This document shows positions 24,713-35,765 of a stretch of DNA of 64,000 nt, piece after piece. Origin of the DNA: Heracleum sosnowskyi (lineage: Eukaryota; Streptophyta; Magnoliopsida; Apiales; Apiaceae); NCBI GenBank assembly GCA_030848705.1, contig CM061236.1, positions 137,693,970 through 137,757,969 of the forward strand, written 5' to 3'. Every line of letters begins with the position of its first letter. Positions within the stretch are counted from its first letter, which is position 1. A program made the position numbers and the translations under genes. The notes under the pieces are model-generated. The model did no database searches. It saw nothing but the letters and a program-made list of their open reading frames with translations, and was not told the origin of the DNA.

Positions 24713-26450
24713 TTTTTAGGTCCAAAGTATCGTAGAATGGGGGGTTGAATACGATACTCACAAATAATTTAATTTCGTTCGCGGATAATTCATTCAGTTC
24801 TATAACAAAATCAAACACACCAAATCAAACCAAGAGTCGGGGAATATATCGTTTTATAAATAAAATCCTCGAAGGGTGCTACAATTTCTAATCCGTAGAT
24901 TAGTGATATGGGCTGAAATATAACCCTAGAGATAATTAATGATATATTAATTAGACCTAGTTTGGTCCAAGAATTAGGCCCGATAAAAGGCCCGAAACCC
25001 TAATCATTTATTAATTTCGTAATTAATAAATAGGGAAAATGTACAGCTCATTAAATGAGTCCAAATATGATAAATATCTTGATGAAGGGATCCGGAATCC
25101 CAATCAAATAATATGATGAGTCACAACACTTATCAGATAAGGATAAAACTTGTCTACCAAGTAATACACTCCTTATCAGTCATCAATAATGAGACTTATC
25201 AGCTAAGTCTCCTACACTTACTCTAAATACAAGGCTCCTGACGCCTATATAAGGACCCTCGTCCTTCATTCTAGAACTACGTTTTTTGGCTTGATTCTCT
25301 ACATAACAGAGATACGTAGGCATCTTGTGAGGACCTGTTTAGTCACGAACCACGAGAGCAGCCATAAAGACACGATTGTCCACCATCATTCATTGAATAC
25401 AGCCGTCAACATCTAAATCTACTTTTCATTCCATAACAATTAGCTTCAATGAGTTCTAGGTTATACACAATCAATACAATGATAGAATTCTGAGCACTAT
25501 TAATTTCTATGATCTTCTCTGACTCAAAACTCTCTCTTCGTAATTGCTACTGTGAAATAACCTGACTGAAGAAGACACACTTCCTCTGTTAGTAATTGTA
25601 GACTTGATTTTAGAAAAACCATCGAACCAAAAAGAATTGGAATATTCTTGGCCGTTGGATCTTCATCAACCTGACAACAATGTCACTTCTTCACCTGCTT
25701 TCAATTCAGAAAACTATCGAATTGGAAATCCATCGAATGGAAAACCATCGAATGGATTAATAGAAATTTTCCATTCGATAGTTTTTATAGAAAACTATCG
25801 AAAAAGAAATTCCCTTTTCCATTGAATCTGATGAGTTTTTTTGAAAAGCTTTCGATGGTTTCTTTTCTTTAAAAAAAGAAAAACCATCAACTCAATTTCT
25901 TTTGATTCCTTAGAATCACATTCGATAGTTTTTCATAAATGAAAAACCATTGAATCACATTATGTCCTTGTTCCTTTTAGAAAACCGTTCTGAGCTCCTT
26001 GGTGTTTAAGTAATAGACTGTATCAATTTCTTCTGAGACGATAAAACAACCCGATCTTTTCAGTGACGTCAACTAGTGCAACTGGTCTGGTTCACAGATG
26101 AATAACACTTGATCAATTCTTCTTCTATGTCTTCAATTCAATGCTGCTGATAAGTCCTTTGTCATCCTGGTTGCTTCAAATAAATCACTGGAATCCTGTG
26201 GTACTTAACCCTAGATCATTCACATACTTCTGTCATCTTGAAAGTCTTGTTTCTTTTGCTGTCACCGAGGCTTGAACATTTTCATGAACTTCTTTCCGTG
26301 ACCTGTTTACGGACTTCAAGAATACATAACGTATTTTGATTTTTTGAGTTTACCTTATCTTCTTTGATCCTGGATTCCTGTGCTTCTGATAATATTATTG
26401 TATGTCTTGTCCTTTGTTGAGTTGTAGTTATCTCTTTTACATCTTATGTT
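24713..26450 (-). repeat. LTR of E5 (left boundary good, right boundary approximate)
   Basis: It lies directly upstream, in minus-strand sense, of the primer-binding site. A TATA-like CTTATATAGG is at ~25243-25252. A diverged copy of its promoter-proximal half lies at ~41090-41550 in the opposite orientation. The upstream part (25610-25960) is crowded with AACCATCGAA/TTCGATGGTT words. Confidence 0.6.
25610..25960. repeat. Cluster of CCATCGAA/TTCGATGG words in both orientations
   Basis: About a dozen copies or near-copies of AAACCATCGAA, AAACTATCGAA and their reverse complements lie in 350 bp. They are partly arranged as inverted pairs, for example around 25762-25802 and 25850-25890. Confidence 0.8.
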
Positions 26451-26559
26451 ACATTATGCTTTACATAGCCTCTTATAATTATTTATACTTATTATTTGAA
26501 ATTTTCTAATTACAAATTTTTACATATGACTTAATTTTCTAATTATTTATACTTAATAT

Positions 26560-27070
26560 TTATAATTTTATTTTTTATACATAACTTATATTTTTTTTAA
26601 AATTCAAAAAAAAAAATAACTACAATTTAATTACTTCCACGTAAATAAAAAATTTAAAACTTTTATACCACATATTGACATCTTGATTTTTTTTTCCCTT
26701 ATTTTGACACGTGTATATTTAATTAATATTTTTACTTATAAATAATTTAGTCTCAAATTAAAAATATTAGAAATTAAATTTTATTATTATTTATTTTATA
26801 AAAATAATTCTTTATATTTTCACCTAATCAATAAATTGTAATTATTAACAAATTAGAGTTTAGTCTTGTCAAATAATAGGGAACAAAAAAATTAAAGAAA
26901 AATTATTTGCCTTTCCGAAATTTCAAAATTGAACTATCTTAGTTGTTCTTTAGAAATGATCAACCAATTTTTACTAACTACATGAAAAGAAATAATAAGA
27001 AGAAGCTAAAAAAACAAAAAAAAACAAAAAAAAAAGATAAAAAAGGGATCGTCATCTCAACTGACGAATT
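26560..27070 (-). repeat. Right arm of the long inverted repeat
   Basis: Reverse complement of 22766-23260, with small indels and a poly-A-rich stretch at ~27009-27045. Confidence 0.75.
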
Positions 27071-27384
27071 TTGGTACGAGAAAATTGAAGGAGCCCAGAA
27101 TTTATGTTGACAGTCTCTTTATCTTTAAAGTACTTTTGCATGCATGTTTAAATTTTCCCCATCATACTCGTGAGATATATTTGGGTAAAATTAAGGGAAT
27201 ATGTATTCGGTTCAGATTTTTTAAAAAAATTAACAGATAATAATATGAATTTTACAACATTTTAGTCAGTTTTAACATATCATCTAAAAGTTCATGAATT
27301 TTAGTCACATTTTAAGAAATTATTATATTCATCAAAGATCTAGTAAAAAATTTAAAGAAGAACTTTAACAGTTGCGTTTAAATA

Positions 27385-27954
27385 GCAATGCTTTAAAAGT
27401 CGGTGATTAATCGGGATTAATTGCCGATTAAACGCAAGACGGCGGGCCACCGAACTGATTAAGCGAAAATCGGTCAATTAATCATTTTTTCAGAAAAACG
27501 GTCAAAAATCAGCTGAATCGATCAAAAATCGGATTAATCGGTCAAAAATCGGGCTAATTATTAAAAATAGTTAAAATTAAAAATTTAAAAGGCAAAAACT
27601 TGATTAAACAATAGAAAAAAAATATTATTTTTGTATATATAATTATAATTTTTGATGCCTAAATCATAAATTCTCTTAATTTTTTCTCTTAAATTGATCT
27701 ATAATTGAAAAGTTAAACCTTCAAAATTTTATTTATTACAATTATATAACATTTTTAACATATTTGTATAAATATATGATAATAACATATGTTTAGTTGA
27801 AATAACGAAACAATTATATATATGAATATAATTATATTTAAAAAATATTGTTAAAATTTATTCTGATTAATGATCCGATTAATCCCCAATTATTCGATTA
27901 ATCCCTGAACTGTGCACTCACCGATTAACTCTGATTTCCGCTTTTTACAACACT
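27385..27954. mobile_element. hAT-type MITE, 570 bp
   Basis: The imperfect terminal inverted repeats read GCAATGCTTTAAAAGTCGG on the left and AGTGTTGTAAAAAGCGG on the right. It is flanked by TTTAAATA (27377-27384) and ATTAAATA (27955-27962), an 8-bp target duplication with one mismatch. Subterminal copies of ATTAATCGG/AAAATCGG fit hAT transposase binding sites. No coding. Confidence 0.75.
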
Positions 27955-27964
27955 ATTAAATAGA

Positions 27965-27966
<2 letters not shown>

Positions 27967-28011
<45 letters not shown>
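27967..28011. repeat. (TA)n microsatellite
   Basis: About 22 TA units next to the right target duplication of the MITE. Confidence 0.9.
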
Positions 28012-28013
<2 letters not shown>

Positions 28014-28125
28014 CTAATCTAATAATAATTTATTTGATTGTACACACATAAGTGCAAGGGGGCGCTAAATTTTGAATTATTGAGTCTTGACCATACATTT
28101 CTCACAACAAAAATTGGGTTGTGTG

Positions 28126-28924
28126 TAGAGCTGGTCAAACGGGCAGTTCTGGACATTTAAACCGGAACCGGTCCGCGAAAGTAACTCGTCTAACCCAATT
28201 CGTTACGGTTTGATTTGGACTGACATAATTCGTATAAAGGAAACAGGGCATTCACGGGTTATTATATTAGGAAGCGGAACCGGCACGGACCGGCCCGTCT
28301 GCCGGTTCCGGCCCGCCTGAACCGCCCGAACCAGGATCGGTACTGAACCGGCACGCAGAACCGTGGCACAGCCCGTTGAAAACACATGTTAGAAATGGCA
28401 GATGAAGTGATATAAACAAATCGTACGAGGAAATATCAATGAAAGAACAAAGATCTTAAGTAAAAAATTAGTTTGATCAACTTAAATTGGTCAAGTATGA
28501 GGCATAAATCAAATATAAGCAAAAAGACTATAATGTTCGTGTACCGTTGTGTTTGTATTTAATATTTGTTTTAATATGTTAATGCGGTTTGTTCCATTTT
28601 TTAGAGAGTAATCCTCTCAAATTAATTATAATTTTTTTTAATTAATAAAATTTGCAGAGGTACCGTCCTCTTTTATTCTAAAAAATATTCGTATAATTTT
28701 AAATAATATTTAATCGAATTAAAAGTATATAAAAAAAATTTGAACCGCAAAACACGCACAACTCGTCCGCCAACTCGGCGAGCCGTGCACGAGTTAGCCC
28801 TTCCCAGAACCGCCCCGGCACGGCCCACCCCGTCTTCCACAACGTGCCGTTCACGACCATTTCTTTCAGCGATTCGGCCCGTCCCCAACCCGGCACGACA
28901 CGGCGGCCCGTTTGGCCAACTCTA
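28126..28924. mobile_element. Non-autonomous hAT element, 799 bp, GC-rich ends
   Basis: The terminal inverted repeats are TAGAGCTGGTCAAACGGGC and TAGAGTTGGCCAAACGGGC. It is flanked by GTTGTGTG (28118-28125) and GCTGTGTG (28925-28932), an 8-bp duplication with one mismatch. Inner sequence on both sides is rich in CCGGTTCCGG/GGCACGG words. Open frames here (for example 28673-28971, minus) are by-products of the high GC. Confidence 0.85.
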
Positions 28925-28932
28925 GCTGTGTG

Positions 28933-30389
28933 TGCTGTTTTGCGTGCTGGCTCCCTGTGCTTGGGGCTCAATTAGATTTGAGAAACCACCTTACTCGTAC
29001 AGCTGGGTTCCTGGCTAAAATGACTACATAATTGGTGTTTAACCTAGCTACTTGTAAACTGTAATTAGTCAGACTGTCCTCCTTGTTACGTGTCTGGTTG
29101 TGTCTTGTAACAATTTAAAATTTCCTTGAAAAACATTCATATCTGTTTCTTTTATCAATAAATAATTAAGTTTAAGTTACACGTTATTTATGTAAAATTG
29201 TATCATTCATCACTAATTAAAACATGGATTATACAATCTGAAATAATCATGTGGAATCTAGATGGTCCACGTTTTGAATTTAAAATAACTAGTTGCAAAA
29301 GTTGAAATCAGCTTTGTTTTTAAAAAAAATGGAGGAAATACCTTATCTAAAAACAATTTTTCAACCAATTTTCAGAAAAACTGTTTTTGAAAATTACAAA
29401 ACGGATTTGACTTGTTTTTCAGAAAATATAGTTGTTGATTGTTGTTACTGACTGTTGTTATTGCCAAACGGGCCTAAATAAATTATGGAAACAACTAATT
29501 TATACCAGGTGTACTGTGCATATATACTGCATACTGGCATGAAGTGACCACGAGGGATTTTGTCAAAGGGACCGGATAATGTCTATTATAATAGACTATT
29601 ATAGAGTTGGTAAGGAAAAAATTGGTTCCCTCAAATTGTCTCTCTGTATGTGATTCTAATTCAGGCAATTCTTGAATTAGATTAGTTGTACGTCTATGAT
29701 AGATAATGGATTCTGATTTACATAACTTTTCCAGATATTTTGTAACATCACTGCCTCTTGATTTATAGCGGCGCGGCCCCGATCATGTAGTAGTGTAGCC
29801 TTCAGCTAGCTGTACGTACTGGGTACCTCCAGTCGACAAGGCCACCAAGGCAAGTTTGCAGCGTCGGTGACCACCATCACCACTCTAAATATGCTCTATT
29901 TGTAACCATTTAGAATCATATATATTTGCATAAGATCCTCACTCAGATCGCATTAGAGCGAGTCGCCTCTAGTTGAATGAATCACGAGTTCGTATCCCAT
30001 GCATGCTATTTCGAACTTGCAATTGCAGTCAGTGTGGATTCGGTCATGTAATATTTGGACTACAATACTCAATCAAGATTTCAATAATCATGCATCTCTA
30101 CTAACGCGTTTGTTAAGAGAAGTGGAGTGTACAAGACAAGGATAACATGTAGATTTTCATTAGATATAAATGTCAAAATATGGAAAATAATAATACAAAA
30201 ACTCGTTGTTCCTCAGATGAAGAATAGAATTAATATCTTTCAAGGTACTGAATTGTCTACTCCATTAATCAATCATTAATCATATAAGCTTAAGATTGTC
30301 ATGATATATTTTAATATATGTATGATCAAGCATATCAAAAACAATGCAAGGCAATACCAACTAGCTAGATCGTCTGATTAACAAAATCA
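28933..30389. other. Intergenic, no gene recognised
   Basis: AT-rich. No LTR, TIR or coding sequence was recognised. Confidence 0.55.
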
Positions 30390-30906
30390 CTGCATGTAAA
30401 TCAACTTGGTTACTTCACTCAATATATTGAAGAGTTATCCAGGAGCAAGCTCCCGATAATTCATGATAATCGTAGTAGCTAGGCTCTCTGAGATTTAAAA
30501 AAAAATTCTGAAGCTGTCTGATCAGTAACAATCTTGCAGTTTAACATACACACCGTTGCGGGAAAAAAACAAGAAGAACATATACTTTAAGTTGCAACAA
30601 TATTCTCAATGTTCATTCCACAATTTTCTTGCCTTCAGTATTTTTACAGAAACTTCTCTCTTTGGTCATGCCATTAAGACTTACATAGTTGTTAGTGCAG
30701 ACAGCTCACACTGCAATAATTCTTTAACAACTAACCTATGGTTGTGCTACGACAAAAGTTTGATAACATAATCTAGAATTAGTAACTGAAATGAAGATAT
30801 TGCTTCATATCTCGGACAAGCAAGCAACAAAAATTTATCAACGTTTCATCAGATATATGTTGAATGACCTTCAGTAGGCTTCCCTACGACACTCACTTGG
30901 TATTAT

Positions 30907-31878
30907 TCAACCACAAACCGCATCATACAATTTCTGTTGCAGCTCAGACATATTGATGGACATTGGATCAATTGCCTGCAAGAATGATTTTTGGAATGAT
31001 GGGAAAATATTCTTAAAACAATAGATCAATTTTACAAACCCTAACTAAACCAGGAATTAACTTGTTTTAAAGGGCCTGCTTAATTACATACCTCGGCACG
31101 GATAGTATGAAGTAACCGCTCATTTACTCTAGTAGAAGCAGAGCTACTAACATTAAACTGCCCTTCTTGAATTAGTACTTCCATCACCTTTGATAAGGGA
31201 AATTGTTTCTCCATCAGTCCACTAGTAATGATAATCTCAACACCACAAAAGCACGGGGCAACTGTGACATTTATGTTATTATCATTACTAAGCTCACAAA
31301 AATTTGAACTTCCACTCCCTTGACTCATAACAGTACTTGTATAATTTGGAATCTTGTTGAGCTTATCCCTTTTAATATTTAGTTCTCTGATACTTCTTTG
31401 AAGGTGATTAATATAATTCACAGCCTGCTGCATATGATCTGATATCGAACGCTTTCCCTGAAAACACAAATCATAGTACTCTCGTTTAATTTTCACTAAC
31501 TGAACCCTAGCTAGAATTAATAAAATTACAAACAAAATTAGAAGAAGAGAAGAAAAACCAAGTACTTGTAAATACGAAAGAAGTACTAATCACCTTGATA
31601 AATTCGAGTGGAAGTAGGGATCTGAGTGATCCATGAAGTTGACCCATTTCTTGTCTTCGTTGCCTTTCAATTTCTCTATGCATGATTTTCTTGTTTCTCT
31701 CATCATCTTTAACGTCTTCACCGATACTTAATGCCATTTCACGAAGCCTTTTATTGCCACCCTGTGGAGAGGCAGCTTGGTTCATAACAAGATCTTGTTG
31801 GATTGTCTGTTGTTCAGGTTTAGGGTTGTTGTTCTGGATCTGGAACACCAGCTCATCTCCTTGTTTTAAGGAAAACAT
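30907..31878 (-). CDS. bHLH transcription factor, bHLH118/120/36-like (copy 2)
   Basis: Three minus-strand exons: 31878-31594, 31457-31092 and 30975-30907, with GT/AG introns in phase 0 at the same places as copy 1. The protein is 239 residues. The basic region MHREIERQRRQEM holds H67, E71 and R75; helix 1 is LHGSLRSLLPL and helix 2 SISDHMQQAVNYINHL. An ACT-like C-terminal part (CFCGVEIIITSG) and the tail SELQQKLYDAVCG follow. It is the paralogue of 10501-11412 in the same orientation, about 20 kb away. Differences are mostly in the acidic linker before the basic region and in the loop after helix 2. No disabling change is seen, so both copies are probably functional. Confidence 0.92.
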
Positions 31879-32291
31879 GGCTAAACAATTAAGAATTCGA
31901 TAAACAAGATTATTTAGCTAAATATAATGAGTTGGTGATAAAAGAAGAGATACGTTTGTTAGGGTATGAAATCTTCATGATCGATGGGGGCTCGATGAAT
32001 ACCTATAAGATTCCTTCAAACATCTCCGGGAATAAGGTGATGAATAGTTTATTTTGCAAAATATATTTTATACAATGAAAAGATGACTTCTTCTTTGTTT
32101 CCTTATGGTCAATGAACTACTGACTTCACCAACAAATGATTTTAAAAAGGGTTCGCTAATTATATGGGAATGCTATTTGTGTACAAATTAATTACTTAAT
32201 TATTTCTTTAGCCCACATTTCTTAACAACCCCGCGATTTTAAATCTATTATTTAATTAAAACCTCATGATTTCACTACAATCAATATACTT
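31879..32291 (-). promoter_or_regulatory. Upstream region of bHLH copy 2
   Basis: It holds the same ordered blocks as copy 1: TGGGGGCTCGAT (~31985), GATGACTTCTT (~32082), a W-box core TTGACC on the gene strand (32107-32112), and TAGCCCACATTTC (~32210). The conserved stretch ends abruptly at the Helitron insertion. Confidence 0.5.
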
Positions 32292-32965
32292 TAATATATA
32301 TATATATAAAGTAGGATACGCGGGAGGTGAGGTGGCACCCTAAGATCGTCTCAATCTATTTTTCTAATTTTTTTAGAGGTTTACAATTTTAAATACTAAT
32401 AAATCAAAAAATATTCTTTAGCATATTAGAAGTAGAATAGGTATTCGAAGTTATAGAGGAGAAGAATTCGAATTTATAGCGAAGGCATATAATTAAAAGT
32501 TCTATTTGAAGTAGAATATGTGTTTGAATTTGTAGAGGGGAAGAGTTCAAATATAAGAGAAGTTCTTGCAAAGTTCTATTTCAAATAGAATAGGTGTTTC
32601 GATTTATAGAGGAGAAAAGTTCGGATATAAAAGAAATACTTGCAATTAAAAGTTCTATTGGAAGTAGAATAAGCGTTTGTAATACATAACTAAAAGTTCT
32701 ATTTGAAGTAGAATATGTAAAGTTATATAGGTGTTTTTTCGACGAAAGAGTGTCTCATTAGAAAGGAGTATGGTAACATAAAAATTAATATATAAGACAA
32801 ATATATATTTTCAATATATTAAATTTGAGATTTTGATATTAAAAAGGAAAACGTGTTTCACGGGAGGACGGCTTATTAGCGAGAACCGAGTAATTTTCGT
32901 AAGTTATTTGATAAAAAATTTAAAAAAATTATTACGCCGCCGTGAAGCGCGGCTTTTTCAACTAG
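32292..32965 (+). mobile_element. Non-autonomous Helitron G (~674 bp)
   Basis: It begins in TATATATATAAAGTAGGATACG and ends with a GCCGC...GCGGC hairpin, CTTTTTCAACTAG and T. The interior repeats a TAAAAGTTCTATTTGAAGTAG-like unit several times. The exact start is blurred by the TA run. The empty site is preserved in bHLH block 1. Confidence 0.75.
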
Positions 32966-33109
32966 TTTATATATAAAGGAGAAGACGGGGCGGTGAGATG
33001 GCGCTCTCAGATCACTTCATTCTATTTTTCTAATTTTCTCAATTTTTCACAATTTTTATTTTTAATAATTACAACTTCCTTTATTATTTTCGATTTTGTA
33101 GGAAGAAAA

Positions 33110-33890
33110 TTGAAAATTACACTTTTATTATTTTCAAACTTGATAGAACTTTCTTTTATTATTTTCAAAGTTGATAGAACTTTCTTTGATTTAGAAAATT
33201 ACAACTTCCTTATTATTTTCGAATTTGTAGTACTTGATAGAACTTTCTTTAATTTAGAAAATTACAACTTCCTTATTATTTTCGAATTTGTAGGATTGAT
33301 AGAAATTTCTTTTATTATTTTCAAACTTGATAGAACTTTCTTTGATTTAGAAAATTACAACTTCTTTATTATTTTCGAATTTGTAGGACTTGATCTAACT
33401 TTCTTTGATTTAGAACATTTCTTTGATTTAGAAAATTACAACTTCCTTATTATTTTCGAATTTGTAGGATTTGATAGAACTTTTTTTGATTTAGAAAATT
33501 ACAACTTACTTATTATTTTCGAATTTGTATGTTTGATAGAACTTTCTTTTATTATTTTCAAACTTGATAGAACTTTCTTATATTTAGAAAATTACAACTT
33601 CCTTATTATTTTTGAATTTTTGGCTTGATATAACTTTCTTTTATTATTTTCAAACTTGATAGAACTTTCTTTGATTTAGAAAATTACAACTTCCTTATTA
33701 TTTTCGAATTTGTAGGCTCTTATGTTAATAATTGCAATTTTCTCTTTTATTATTTTCAATCTTGATAGAACTTTCTTTTATTATTTTCAAACTTGATAAA
33801 ACTTTCTTTTATTATTTTCAAACTTGATATAACTTTCTTTTATTATTTTCAAACTTTATAGAACTTTTCTTTTATAATACTTCTTGACTT
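33110..33890 (+). repeat. Minisatellite inside Helitron H
   Basis: It mixes two units: TTGATAGAACTTTCTTTTATTATTTTCAAAC-like (~31 nt) and a ~44-nt unit around TTAGAAAATTACAACTTCC plus TTATTATTTTCGAATTTG. There are at least ten repeats. The 211-codon open frame across it is a repeat artefact. Confidence 0.85.
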
Positions 33891-34038
33891 TTAAACATAA
33901 TGGATTTCCATGTTATTCACCTTACAAACACCTATAAATTAAAGGTCATTCATAACAAACAATCTACACCAAAACTTTTTTACACAGCTTCAAATTTTTG
34001 CAATCATATTTACAATAAATACAACTAAGGCCTACACC

Positions 34039-34985
34039 ATGTTGGATGCTTTGAACGACAACAGCTATACCTGGATGATAAGAGTACGAGTGTGTAGAAT
34101 GTGGGAATCTGTCAATCCATCCAAATGCTGAATAACTGATCAGTCTTGACATGATTTTGATCGATGAAAAGGTTAATAAATCAATATACTTATAACTTAT
34201 TAGTTTGTCAAATTGTATGATGTTATTAACTTTTCTAAGATATGTCGTATGACAGGAAAATTTGATCCATGCTACGATCCCGAAGATTCTGGTCTCTCGG
34301 TTCAAAAATCTTTTAGTAGAAAGCTCCGTGTACAGCATCCAAAATCTGAAAGTTATTTCAAGTACAGGAAAATATCGACCGCTATCACATGGGTCTAAAT
34401 TGCTCTTCATACGCATAATGTTGCCTAAGAGATTGGAAGAAGGCATCGTCAACATATCACTGCATGGATTTCAGTTCATATGTCCGGATATGATTAATGC
34501 ACGTATTAATGACACCAACATACTCTCAGGTTTTTGATGCAATAATATATTAGAGTAATATATAAGTAATACTATTATATAAGTTATAATTCAAACTATC
34601 ATGTTCTAATATTATTTTTTTCTATGTTGATTTGGATGTTGTGGGCTGTTTGACCTACTTGGGTGGCATTGAAGTTGTCAAATGCGGTTGAAAAAAAAGA
34701 GATCTCAAAATTGTCACAAATTAGTAAGTTATGCATTATATTAATTTTAATATAAATGTTAATTATTTTTTATTGTTCTTGTAATTTTATATTACTTCTT
34801 TGGTTACCCCAATTTATTTGTTTTACTTATTTAATTTGTTCTAATTTTTTTCTTAAACAGCTCCATCACTAGTACCATAACTTTGTGGAAAAAGTTGGCC
34901 GAGATGGTTGATACAAATTTATACAAGAAGGATGGTGGACCCTATATAATAATTGTCACATCTACCCAGATTAAAAAATTTAAAA
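34039..34985 (+). pseudogene. RPA70-like (DUF223/OB-fold) gene fragment with introns
   Basis: Four exon-like pieces are visible. 34039-34171 contains SYTWMIRVRVCRMWES and, after a frame break, SLDMILIDEK. 34256-34529 contains LIHATIPKILVSRFKNLL and HGFQFICPDMINARI. ~34622-34723 contains DLDVVGCLTYLGGIEVVK and then a stop. 34861-34985 contains LWKKLAEMVD and KKDGGPYIIIVTSTQIKKF. Intron borders GT/AG are still visible. These are the successive OB-fold segments of the RPA 70-kDa-like proteins that plants and Helitrons carry. In-frame stops (after VNPSKC and after VVKCG) and loss of the rest make it non-functional. It was either captured by the Helitron or is a remnant of an autonomous Helitron's own RPA gene. 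Confidence 0.75.
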
Positions 34986-35765
34986 GTAATTATCTTTATT
35001 AATGTTTTTTATAATATATAGTTTTAGAAATTGCACATATATAAATCTATCTTATCTCGATTGAACGAATATCATTAGATATTATACAAATATTTGTTTC
35101 ATTGATATTATTGATTTAATTCATATATTATTTTTTTAACCATTTATTTACTCTTATATGCAGATACAATTAGTTTTTTTACCACAAGAAATAGTAAAAT
35201 TTATACAAATCTGGATTGTCATCCCTGAGAGAGAGATTTGTTCACCTCTCTACTAAAGTGCAAATCAGTGGAGACTCTCTCCTCATTATGTCGTCGGAGG
35301 AAAAAATGTTTATTAATAGGATGAAAATAACTAATAAAATAATATAAAAATAGTAATTAGCTGATTGCCTTTTATCTTTAAAACACTTTTTTATAACAAA
35401 ATCTACTCATTTTTTCAAAAATATCACGGGCAATTATCTTTAATTTAAAACATATTACCATTAATAATAAATAATATAAAAATACTAACTAGCTTATTAC
35501 CTTTTATCATTAAAACACTTTTTTTTAACAAAATCTACTCTTTTTCCAAAAATATCACGGGATGCTATAATTTAAAGGTAATTGTCCGTGATATTTTTTG
35601 AAGAGGAGTAGAATTTGTTAGAAAAAAGTGTTTTAATTATGTAATATATTTTATTTGATAATTTAAATAATTTTATAGATATTAATTTCACAATTTTTAT
35701 TCTAATATTCTTTTTCTTAACAAATATATTATAATGCCGCTGCGAAACGCGACTTAGTAATCTAG

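Larger units (their letters stand above)
22766..27070. mobile_element. Element with ~0.5-kb inverted repeats enclosing copia gag and LTR
   Basis: 22766-23260 aligns in reverse complement with ~26560-27070. The shared words run in the same order, from AATTCGTCA and CGATCCC through AATTAGTAAAAAT, TTGTTAATAATTA and ATGTCAAAATAGGGAAAA-like to ATATAAGTTA. Between the arms is a minus-strand copia gag remnant and its LTR. It could be a TIR DNA transposon into which a copia element inserted, or a capture. The exact termini and a target duplication are not resolved. Confidence 0.65.
32966..35765 (+). mobile_element. Helitron H (~2.8 kb) carrying an RPA70-like pseudogene
   Basis: It begins TTTATATATAAAGGAGAAGACGGGGCGGTGAGATGGCGC, clearly related to the start of G. 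It ends with a GCCGC/GCGAC hairpin and TTAGTAATCTAG followed by T. Host sequence TTTAGAATGCAGATCAT resumes at 35769. Contents are a minisatellite, a broken RPA-like gene and a 300-bp stretch with the AAAATATCACGGG words of the other Helitrons (35340-35640). Confidence 0.75.

Noticed and set aside
28673..28971. Overlapping minus- and plus-strand ORFs rich in Arg/Ala
   Set aside because: They lie over the GC-rich right half of a hAT element and carry no domain; the open frames follow from high GC.
30556..30771. 71-codon plus-strand ORF downstream of bHLH copy 2
   Set aside because: Not conserved as a frame in duplicated block 1 and no recognisable domain.
32993..33628. 211-codon ORF with repeated FDLENYNFLIIFEFV
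   Set aside because: It is the translation of a minisatellite in Helitron H; low complexity, no start context, and repeats are imperfect at DNA level without regard to codons.
33964..34455. 163-codon minus-strand ORF
   Set aside because: Antisense to the RPA70-like exons, whose plus-strand reading matches known OB-fold motifs and splice sites.
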